Source: an uncultured Collinsella sp. (GTDB lineage: Bacteria > Actinomycetota > Coriobacteriia > Coriobacteriales > Coriobacteriaceae). From it: a DNA stretch of 13,453 bases. The translations under genes and the position numbers were made by a program. The stretch lies in the NCBI GenBank assembly GCA_900542945.1, contig UQPI01000057.1, forward strand, positions 1-13,453, read 5' to 3'. Shown piece after piece: positions 1 through 4,853 of this stretch. Each line of letters starts with the position of its first letter. Position 1 is the first letter of the stretch. Below the pieces are notes generated by a model, which saw only the letters and a list, made by a program, of their open reading frames with translations, searched no databases and had not been told where the DNA came from.

Positions 1-56
1 TAGTCGTTGGGGACGTTCTTGTTTGACTAGTCGTTTAAGAACGTCCCCAACGACTA
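1..56. repeat. Perfect 20-bp inverted repeat with 16-nt spacer
   Basis: Positions 1-20 and 37-56 are exact reverse complements. The 16-nt spacer contains the 8-bp palindrome GACTAGTC (25-32), and TAGTCGTT occurs both at 1-8 and at 28-35. No T-run follows on either strand, so it is not a typical intrinsic terminator. It starts at the first base of the window, so the arms could extend further left. A dispersed REP-like extragenic palindrome is the best guess; copy number cannot be judged here. Confidence 0.7.
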
Positions 57-373
57 CTTGCGCTAGAGCATAAGTTATACAATTAGTCAAGTTATGTCTG
101 TTTAAACAAAATAGCGGCACGCAGGCGCATTGGGATTAACCTAAAAGCGGCGTTAATGAACAGCGTGTCTGTATATATCTGTGGAAGTAATTGGGAAATC
201 ACGTTTTAGTAGGCAATGAGCTGTAGATCAGCAACGTAATTAATTTGTAACAAACTTAGACGTTTAAACAAATAATGCAACCGTTTGCGAATTTAGCTAT
301 AAATCCACAAGGCGAACAGGTATACTCCATTATTGTCGTGTAGGAAATACGTAGACAAAAAGGAGGTTATGTG
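57..373 (+). other. AT-rich leader upstream of the mannose-PTS operon
   Basis: No open reading frame with a credible start is seen in these 317 bases, which are much richer in A+T than the genes that follow. The stretch holds two copies of GTTTAAACAAA (100-110 and 262-272), each containing the palindrome GTTTAAAC, and a LacI-type pseudo-palindrome (277-288). Possible -10 boxes are TATAAA (298-303) and TATACT (321-326), but neither has a good -35 at normal spacing. The promoter is therefore not assigned. Confidence 0.5.
277..288. promoter_or_regulatory. Candidate LacI-family/CRE-like operator
   Basis: GCAACCGTTTGC is symmetric except for one pair (C281/T284) and has the central CG typical of LacI/GalR/CcpA operators. 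It lies about 85 bases before the manX start, a sensible place for carbon-source control of a sugar PTS operon. This is inference from sequence shape only; no regulator gene is in the window. Confidence 0.35.
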
Positions 374-1363
374 ATGGTAAGTATTGTTCTTGCTAGCCAT
401 GGTGACTTGGCGGCTGGAATCAAGCAGACGGGCTCGATGGTCTTTGGCGATCAGCCGTCTGTAGCCGTGGTCTCGCTCGAGCCGAGCATGGGCCCCGACG
501 ACTTCCGTGCCAAGGTCGAGGAAGCAGTCGCTTCCTTCGAGGACCAGGAGCAGGTGCTCTTCCTCGTTGATCTGTGGGGCGGCACGCCCTTCAACCAGAT
601 CAGCGGTCTCATCGAGGGCCATGATTCCTGGGCTATCGTCACCGGTGTCAACCTGCCTATGCTCATCGAGGCATATTCGCAGCGCTTTGACGCAAAGAAC
701 ACTGCACATGCGATCGCAAAACATCTCGTGACTGAGGCTAAGGCCGGCGTGCGCGTCAAGCCCGAGTCTCTGGAGCCCGAGGAGAAGAAGCCGGCTGCGG
801 CCGCCGCTGCTCCTGCAGGCGCCATCCCTCCGGGAACGGTCATCGGCGACGGGCACATCAAGATCGCCCACGTCCGTATCGACACCCGTCTGCTTCATGG
901 TCAGGTGGCCACCACGTGGACCAAGCAGATCAACCCCAACCGCATCATCGTGGTTTCCGACGGCGTTGCTCACGACGAGCTCCGCAAGACCATGATCGAG
1001 CAGGCTGCCCCTCCGGGAGTTCATGCCAACGTCGTGCCCATCAAGAAGATGGCCGAGGTCGTCAAGGACACGCGCTTTGGTGACACCAAGGCCATGCTGC
1101 TTTTCGAGAACCCGCAGGATCTGCTCAGGGCCATCGAGGCCGGCGTCGACATCAAGGAAGCCAACATCGGTTCCATGGCCCACTCCAAGGGCAAGGTCGT
1201 CGTCACCAACGCTGTCGCTATGGGCGATGACGATGTCAAGACCATCGAGGCTCTCAAGGCCAAGGGCGTCAAGTTCGAGGTCCGCAAGGTTCCTTCGGAT
1301 TCCTCCGAGGATCTCGACGCCATGTTGAAGAAAGCAAAGGCCGAACTGGCCGCTCAAGCATAG
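374..1363 (+). CDS. manX: Mannose-family PTS fused EIIAB component
   Basis: Cytoplasmic phosphoryl-transfer subunit of a mannose/fructose/sorbose-family phosphotransferase system. It takes phosphate from HPr on the IIA domain, passes it to IIB and then to sugar entering through IIC/IID. The IIA domain (about residues 1-125) starts MVSIVLASHGD, with the expected phospho-histidine at H9. An Ala/Pro/Glu/Lys-rich linker (about 130-155) leads to the IIB domain, which begins IAHVRIDTRLLHGQVATTW with active-site H175. These are nearly the same positions as in E. coli ManX (H10, H175), and 329 residues is the usual length. ATG 374 is preferred over GTG 371 because AGGAGG (361-366) is better spaced. 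It is first in an operon with IIC 18 bases downstream. The sugar cannot be told from sequence; mannose, glucose or glucosamine are usual for the family. Confidence 0.95.
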   Translation: MVSIVLASHGDLAAGIKQTGSMVFGDQPSVAVVSLEPSMGPDDFRAKVEEAVASFEDQEQVLFLVDLWGGTPFNQISGLIEGHDSWAIVTGVNLPMLIEAYSQRFDAKNTAHAIAKHLVTEAKAGVRVKPESLEPEEKKPAAAAAAPAGAIPPGTVIGDGHIKIAHVRIDTRLLHGQVATTWTKQINPNRIIVVSDGVAHDELRKTMIEQAAPPGVHANVVPIKKMAEVVKDTRFGDTKAMLLFENPQDLLRAIEAGVDIKEANIGSMAHSKGKVVVTNAVAMGDDDVKTIEALKAKGVKFEVRKVPSDSSEDLDAMLKKAKAELAAQA

Positions 1364-1381
1364 TAAAGGAGGGTCCGATAC

Positions 1382-2200
1382 ATGTCTGCAATCACTATTC
1401 TGCTTGTTGCGATTGTCGCGTTGCTTGCCGGTATGGAAGGCATTCTGGATGAGTTCCAGTTCCATCAGCCGCTCGTGGCATGCACGCTTATCGGTCTCGT
1501 AACCGGTCACCTTCAGGAGGGCATCCTCCTGGGCGGTTCGCTCCAGATGATGGCCCTTGGCTGGGCTAACGTCGGCGCCGCCGTCGCGCCTGACGCCGCT
1601 CTGGCCTCGGTCGCTTCTTCGATCATCATGGTGCTCGCCCTCAACGGTGGCGCCACCGATTCGGCCAAGGCCGTTACCGCCGCCATCGCCGTCGCCGTCC
1701 CGCTGTCGGTCGCTGGTCTGTTCCTGACCATGATCTGCCGTACCCTGGCTACCGCTATGGTTCACGGCATGGACGCCTGCGCCGAGAAGGGCGACTTCGC
1801 CGGCATCGAGCGTTGGCAGTACGCCGGCATCCTCATGCAGGGTGTTCGTATCGCCATCCCGGCAGTACTTCTGTGCATCATCCCGGCCGAGGCTGTTACC
1901 AACGCGCTTAACGCTATGCCCGATTGGCTGTCCGGCGGCATGGCTGTCGGCGGCGGCATGGTCGCTTCCGTCGGTTACGCCATGGTCATCAACATGATGG
2001 CCACCAAGGAGACCTGGCCGTTCTTCATCCTCGGCTTTGTCCTTGCTGCCATCCCTCAGCTCACGCTGATCGCCCTTGGCCTCATCGGCATCTCCCTTGC
2101 CCTCATCTACCTTGGCCTTAAGGATCTGGCCAAGCAGGGTGGCGGCATGGGCGGTGGCTCCGGTGACCCGCTCGGCGACATTCTGAACGATTACGAGTAG
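1382..2200 (+). CDS. manY: Mannose-family PTS membrane component EIIC
   Basis: Integral membrane subunit that, with IID, forms the sugar channel of the mannose-family PTS. The 272-residue product matches the family in length. It starts with a hydrophobic segment (SAITILLVAIVALLAGM) and has the conserved early stretch with HQPLVACTLIGLVTG, then EGILLGGSLQMMALGW, followed by several further hydrophobic helices. The C-terminus is a short Gly-rich, acidic cytoplasmic tail (GGGMGGGSGDPLGDILNDYE). GGAGG at 1368-1372 sits 9 bases before the ATG. It is tightly spaced with manX upstream and the IID gene downstream, so the three are surely one transcript. Confidence 0.95.
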   Translation: MSAITILLVAIVALLAGMEGILDEFQFHQPLVACTLIGLVTGHLQEGILLGGSLQMMALGWANVGAAVAPDAALASVASSIIMVLALNGGATDSAKAVTAAIAVAVPLSVAGLFLTMICRTLATAMVHGMDACAEKGDFAGIERWQYAGILMQGVRIAIPAVLLCIIPAEAVTNALNAMPDWLSGGMAVGGGMVASVGYAMVINMMATKETWPFFILGFVLAAIPQLTLIALGLIGISLALIYLGLKDLAKQGGGMGGGSGDPLGDILNDYE

Positions 2201-2216
2201 GAGGGGAGTGATACAT

Positions 2217-3137
2217 ATGGCAGAGAACAAGATTCAGCTCACCAAGGCTGACCGTAAGAAGGTTTGCTTCCGTCATCAGTTCCTTCAGGGCTCGTGGAAC
2301 TACGAGCGTATGCAGAACGGCGGCTGGTGCTTCGCAATGATCCCTGCGATCAAGAAGCTCTACACCAGCAAGGATGACCAGATTGCCGCGCTTAAGCGCC
2401 ACCTGGAGTTCTATAACACCCACCCTTATGTTTCCGCCCCCGTCATTGGCGTTACCCTCGCTCTCGAGGAGGAGCGCGCCAACGGTGCTCCGATTGACGA
2501 CGTCGCCATTCAGGGCGTCAAGGTCGGTATGATGGGCCCGCTCGCCGGCGTCGGCGACCCCGCCTTCTGGTTCACCCTTCGCCCGATTCTGGGCGCTCTG
2601 GGCGCTTCCTTGGCCCTGTCCGGCAGCATCGCCGGTCCGCTGCTGTTCTTCTTCGCGTGGAACATCATCCGTTACGCCTTCCTGTGGTACACGCAAGAGT
2701 TTGGCTACAAGGTCGGCTCCTCCATCGCCAAGGACCTCTCCGGCGGTCTGATGGGCAAGGTCACCGAGGGTGCTTCCATCCTGGGTATGTTCATCATCGG
2801 CGCCCTGGTCGAGCGCTGGGTGTCCATCTCCTTCACCCCGGTCGTCTCCAAGGTCACGCAGTCCGCTGGCGCCTATATCGACTGGGCCAACCTGCCCGCC
2901 GGTTCTGAGGGCATCAAGCAGGCATTGACGATGTACAGCTCTGTCGGTGCCAACGCACTCGACCCGGTGAAGGTCACCACGCTTCAGGCCAACCTCGATC
3001 AGCTCATCCCCGGCCTTGCCGCCGTGTGCCTGACCCTTCTGGTCTGCAAGCTCCTCAAGAAGAAGGTCAGCCCGATCGTCATCATCCTGGCTCTCTTCGC
3101 CGTCGGCATCATCGGTCGCGTCTGCGGCTTCATGTAA
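2217..3137 (+). CDS. manZ: Mannose-family PTS membrane component EIID
   Basis: Membrane partner of EIIC in the mannose-family PTS. The polar N-terminus carries family-typical sequence: LTKADRKKVCFRHQFLQGSWNYERMQNGGWCFAMIPAIKKLY in two adjoining blocks. The hallmark GVKVGMMGPLAGVGDP and LFFFAWNIIRYAFLWYTQEFGY segments follow, and a hydrophobic helix rich in Ile and Leu lies close to the C-terminus. The product is 306 residues, slightly longer than E. coli ManZ. ATG 2217 is chosen because AGGAGGGG (2199-2206) lies 10 bases before it; an in-frame GTG at 2208 almost touches that ribosome site. The ribosome site overlaps the manY stop codon, suggesting translational coupling. A strong terminator follows the stop. 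Confidence 0.95.
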   Translation: MAENKIQLTKADRKKVCFRHQFLQGSWNYERMQNGGWCFAMIPAIKKLYTSKDDQIAALKRHLEFYNTHPYVSAPVIGVTLALEEERANGAPIDDVAIQGVKVGMMGPLAGVGDPAFWFTLRPILGALGASLALSGSIAGPLLFFFAWNIIRYAFLWYTQEFGYKVGSSIAKDLSGGLMGKVTEGASILGMFIIGALVERWVSISFTPVVSKVTQSAGAYIDWANLPAGSEGIKQALTMYSSVGANALDPVKVTTLQANLDQLIPGLAAVCLTLLVCKLLKKKVSPIVIILALFAVGIIGRVCGFM

Positions 3138-3193
3138 GCACGCTTCGGCTTAAGACCGAGAGTTGCTAGGCAAGGGCTTTTGAGCCATTGAAA

Positions 3194-3240
3194 CGGACCG
3201 CACCCGGTGGGTACACTGGATGCGGTCCGATTGTTTTTAT
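3194..3240 (+). terminator. Intrinsic terminator between manZ and manO
   Basis: CGGACCGCA (3194-3202) pairs with TGCGGTCCG (3221-3229). After a single C/A mismatch, CCGGTG (3204-3209) pairs with CACTGG (3214-3219, one G-T pair) around a GGTA loop, giving a 15-pair stem. TTGTTTTTAT follows. The ribosome site of manO starts two bases after the T-tract, so manO must be read by leakage past this terminator or from a promoter not recognised here. Confidence 0.9.
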
Positions 3241-3257
3241 TGGAGGGCGAGGCGCGT

Positions 3258-3656
3258 ATGGCGCAATCTCAGAACAGCACGGTCGATCTGGCAACGCCGG
3301 CAACCTGCCTGATGGGGCTTACCAGTCACGGTAACGTCATGGTGGGCAATAAGGCGTTTGAGTACTATAACGAGCGTAATCCCGAGGATTATATCCAAAT
3401 CCCGTGGGACGAGGTCGACTATATTGCCGCCGAGGTTTTGCGCGGCACCAAGAAGATTACGCGTTTTGCCATCTTCACCAAGGACAATGGTCACTTTACG
3501 TTTTCGACGCGCGATGACAAAGAGACACTTCGTGCGGTCCGCAAGTACGTTGACGAGGATAAGCTCGTGCGTTCGCCTGACTTTATCGATGTGACGGCTA
3601 AGGGCGCCAAGAGCATCCCCTCCGTTATCAAAAACCTCTTCCACAAAGGCAACTAG
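3258..3656 (+). CDS. manO: DUF956 family protein of the mannose-PTS operon (ManO)
   Basis: A 132-residue soluble protein of the DUF956 family, which in many Gram-positive bacteria is encoded next to mannose-family PTS genes (manLMNO-type operons). Its biochemical role is not settled. Features consistent with the family are the start ATCLMGLTSHGNVMVGNKAFE, the central IQIPWDEVDYIAAEVLRG, a block with ITRFAIFTKDNGHFTFST and the C-terminal SIPSVIKNLFHKG. There is no signal peptide or membrane segment. ATG 3258 is preferred, with GGAGG at 3242-3246; an in-frame GTG at 3207 lies inside the terminator hairpin and would put the start in a structured, untranslated region. Separation from manZ by a strong terminator suggests it is made at a lower level than the transporter. 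Confidence 0.9.
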   Translation: MAQSQNSTVDLATPATCLMGLTSHGNVMVGNKAFEYYNERNPEDYIQIPWDEVDYIAAEVLRGTKKITRFAIFTKDNGHFTFSTRDDKETLRAVRKYVDEDKLVRSPDFIDVTAKGAKSIPSVIKNLFHKGN

Positions 3657-3666
3657 TCATTAAAGA

Positions 3667-3688
3667 GCGCCCCCTCAAAGTGGGGCGC
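3667..3688 (+). terminator. Hairpin after manO, possible terminator
   Basis: GCGCCCC (3667-3673) and GGGGCGC (3682-3688) form a perfect 7-bp GC stem with an 8-nt loop, 11 bases after the manO stop. The following sequence (AGTCTCCC) lacks a T-tract, so termination strength is uncertain. The right arm is also the first half-unit of the repeat array that follows. Confidence 0.5.
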
Positions 3689-3880
3689 AGTCTCCCATGT
3701 GGCTCGATCGGGAAAGTGCATCCCAGTTCGAGCGTCGATTCCGGGATGTAGTTTCCGGAACGGGGTCGTTTGGGAAACCGTGTCCCGTTTCGAGCCGAAA
3801 TTCTGGGTCACTGTTTCCCAGCGAGGTCTCATGGGGAAAGTCTGACCCAGAATTTGCCTGGATAGTGGGACGCACTTTCC
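3682..3880. repeat. Tandem palindromic repeat array, 62-bp period
   Basis: Three complete units have 14-bp arms around an 18-nt centre: 3711-3724/3743-3756, 3773-3786/3805-3818 and 3835-3848/3867-3880. Left arms start at 3711, 3773 and 3835, and right arms end at 3756, 3818 and 3880, so the period is exactly 62 bp. Left arms follow GGAAA-N6-CCC and right arms the mirror form. A degenerate right arm (3683-3696) precedes the first unit. Arms also pair across unit borders: 3798-3810 and 3843-3855 are a perfect 13-bp inverted repeat, extended to 3798-3819/3834-3855 with three mismatches. The array fills the gap between manO and the tRNA and has no credible gene. Confidence 0.85.
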
Positions 3881-3942
3881 GGAGGGCTGTTCCACCGCAA
3901 CTTCGAAGAGTGGGTATACGCTGCATTACAGCGGCGTAAATC

Positions 3943-3951
3943 TGCTACACT
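3943..3951 (+). promoter_or_regulatory. Extended -10 promoter of tRNA-Arg
   Basis: TGCTACACT combines a TGn extension with a TACACT hexamer, 10 bases before the tRNA 5' end, which fits a short pre-tRNA leader. No good -35 is seen at 16-18 bases. A small hairpin, CGCTG (3920-3924) with CAGCG (3930-3934), lies just upstream. Confidence 0.5.
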
Positions 3952-3961
3952 AATACAACAT

Positions 3962-4037
3962 GCCTCCGTAGCTCAGGGGATAGAGCACCGCTCTCCTAAA
4001 GCGGGTGTCGACGGTTCGAATCCGCCCGGGGGCACCA
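3962..4037 (+). tRNA. tRNA-Arg (anticodon CCT)
   Basis: A complete cloverleaf can be drawn. The acceptor arm pairs GCCTCCG (3962-3968) with CGGGGGC (4027-4033), including one T-G pair. The D-stem is GCTC/GAGC. The anticodon stem CCGCT/AGCGG encloses loop CTCCTAA with anticodon CCT at 3995-3997, which reads AGG. The T-loop is GTTCGAATC. The discriminator A is followed by an encoded CCA (4035-4037). It reads the rare Arg codon AGG. Everything beyond it has accessory character, so its 3' end is a candidate attachment site; no second copy of the 3' end is present in the window. Confidence 0.97.
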
Positions 4038-4046
4038 GAAAAATCG

Positions 4047-4087
4047 CAGGTCAGGAGTTAATTTTGCTTCTGACCTGTTCTGGTTTT
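4047..4087 (+). terminator. Intrinsic terminator of tRNA-Arg
   Basis: CAGGTCAGGAG (4047-4057) pairs with CTTCTGACCTG (4067-4077) in an 11-bp stem with one G-T pair and loop TTAATTTTG. TTCTGGTTTT follows. It begins 10 bases after the tRNA CCA. Confidence 0.85.
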
Positions 4088-4166
4088 AGGGTTAAGAACT
4101 GCTTTTGTTTGTAAATCTGGTAAGTAAATAATTTAACTTACCGAGTTTTCCACTGAAAACAGGAAA

Positions 4167-4334
4167 TCACCATTTTGGGGATAAAAAGTTTTCAACAGCC
4201 GTTAGTCGGTTCCATTTTGGTGAAGCGCTTCCCTCTTTTGGGTAAAAAATTTCACCATTTTGATGATTCGGTAGCTTTGAATTCTCTGATAAAAAGCCTG
4301 TTCAGAAGCTTGTGTCATACCCATTTTGGTGAAA
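4167..4334. repeat. Four-copy iteron-like motif TCACCA-TTT-TGGTGA
   Basis: CCATTTTGG or CCATTTTGA occurs at 4170-4178, 4212-4220, 4255-4263 and 4321-4329. Flanking bases complete parts of a palindrome with arms TCACCA/TGGTGA: the left half is present in copies 1 and 3, the right half in copies 2 and 4. Start-to-start distances are 42, 43 and 66 bases, close to multiples of 21-22 (two helical turns). A degenerate match, CTCTTTTGGG, lies near 4233. Such phasing fits binding of a dimeric protein on one DNA face, as in iterons or operators. Confidence 0.6.
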
Positions 4335-4356
4335 CCAATTAATAGAGAAATAGATT

Positions 4357-4386
4357 ATAAAGAAATAGGGACGGCGATGCCGTCCC
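4357..4386 (-). terminator. Terminator of the minus-strand regulator gene
   Basis: GGGACGGC (4368-4375) and GCCGTCCC (4379-4386) form a perfect 8-bp stem with a 3-nt loop. Read on the minus strand, the stem is followed by TATTTCTTTAT. It lies about 72 bases downstream of the regulator stop codon, and the T-rich side is only on the minus strand. Confidence 0.6.
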
Positions 4387-4458
4387 CTTCGCTCGCGGAG
4401 CTCGCTGCGCGGCCACGTACCGTGTCCTTGCCGCCGGCTACGCCGTCGATTGATTCGC

Positions 4459-4731
4459 TCACTGCGTTCGCTGATTGATTGACCAATCCGTTGTATCGGT
4501 GACACCAGTCATCAGCGCAGAAATTGACATGTTGAATCCATTGGCAATTTTACAGAGGTTTGAAAGACTGACATTTCTTCGTCCGACTTCAATGCTCGCG
4601 TAGTAGGAACGATCCATCTCAATCAAATTGGCGAACTGCTCCTGGCTGTACCCGAGTCCAGCGCGGAGCTCTTTGCATCTCATGCCGAATGATTTCTGAA
4701 GCGTCTTCGTATCCATGACAAAAAGAGTCAT
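4459..4731 (-). CDS. XRE-family helix-turn-helix regulator
   Basis: A 90-residue DNA-binding protein made almost entirely of one Cro/CI-type HTH domain. Residues about 15-75 carry KELRAGLGYSQEQFANLI, MDRSYYASIEVGRRNVSLSNL and CKIANGFNMSISALM, the five-helix pattern of XRE proteins. The RNVSLSNL-KIA block resembles small controller proteins of restriction-modification systems, but no such genes are nearby. There is no Shine-Dalgarno sequence before the first ATG or before the in-frame ATG at 4716 (85-residue form). The predicted transcript would start within a few bases of the first ATG, so it may be leaderless. The gene is divergent from the surface-protein gene and shares its control region, so it likely represses itself and that gene. 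The last residues (INQRTQ) are encoded in CGCT-rich filler, suggesting a rebuilt 3' end. Confidence 0.85.
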   Translation of the reverse strand: MTLFVMDTKTLQKSFGMRCKELRAGLGYSQEQFANLIEMDRSYYASIEVGRRNVSLSNLCKIANGFNMSISALMTGVTDTTDWSINQRTQ

Positions 4732-4772
4732 GGATTGTTGTATTTATGCCAACGGACTATATACAACAATCC
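4732..4772. promoter_or_regulatory. Interlocked divergent promoters inside a 12-bp inverted repeat
   Basis: GGATTGTTGTAT (4732-4743) and ATACAACAATCC (4761-4772) are a perfect inverted repeat. On the plus strand, -35 TTGTTG (4735-4740), a 17-base spacer and -10 TATATA (4758-4763) point to the surface-protein gene. On the minus strand, -35 TTGTTG (4769-4764), a 17-base spacer and -10 TAAATA (4746-4741) point to the regulator. Each -35 lies in one repeat arm and each promoter runs through the other. One bound regulator dimer could therefore affect both. Confidence 0.75.
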
Positions 4773-4853
4773 CTGTTAAGGCGCATAATTACCTTTATTG
4801 GAAAGAGTTCTGATGCCTAGTCGGACATGGCATGGAAAAGGAATGGAATAGCA

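Larger units (their letters stand above)
4088..4458. other. AT-rich intergenic region with repeats, then CGCT-rich stretch
   Basis: No gene is supported here. From 4088 to about 4365 the DNA is far more A+T-rich than its surroundings. It contains a near-perfect palindrome at 4119-4142 (GGTAAG and CTTACC as outer arms, one bulge) and the motif copies listed separately. From about 4385 to 4458, and running into the end of the regulator gene, the composition switches to a CGCT/GCGG-rich low-complexity texture. A similar texture recurs at 9166-9355. Confidence 0.5.

Noticed and set aside
113..131. Sigma-54 promoter for the PTS operon (GGCACG near 116-121)
   Set aside because: The GG and GC elements are 11 instead of 12 bases apart, the TTGC part is missing, and the site is about 250 bases upstream of manX.
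293..2230. Long minus-strand open frame opposite manX and manY
   Set aside because: It is antisense to two clear PTS genes, has repeat-poor Asp/Gly/His-rich composition typical of a shadow frame, and no family features.
3682..3880. CRISPR-like array
   Set aside because: The regular spacing comes from degenerate palindromic units that differ in both arms and centres. There are no identical repeats with unique spacers, and no cas gene is near.
3675..3939. Open frames of about 80 codons on both strands after manO
   Set aside because: They lie within the palindromic repeat array, have no ribosome site, and several frames are open at once because of the repeats.
4010..4037. Duplicated tRNA 3' end marking the far border of an integrated element
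   Set aside because: No second copy of the T-arm and acceptor sequence was found further along the window, so an att pair cannot be claimed.
4827..4853. Upstream start of the surface protein at ATG 4827
   Set aside because: No ribosome site precedes it. AAAAGGAA is well placed for ATG 4854, and the extra residues are not needed for the signal peptide.
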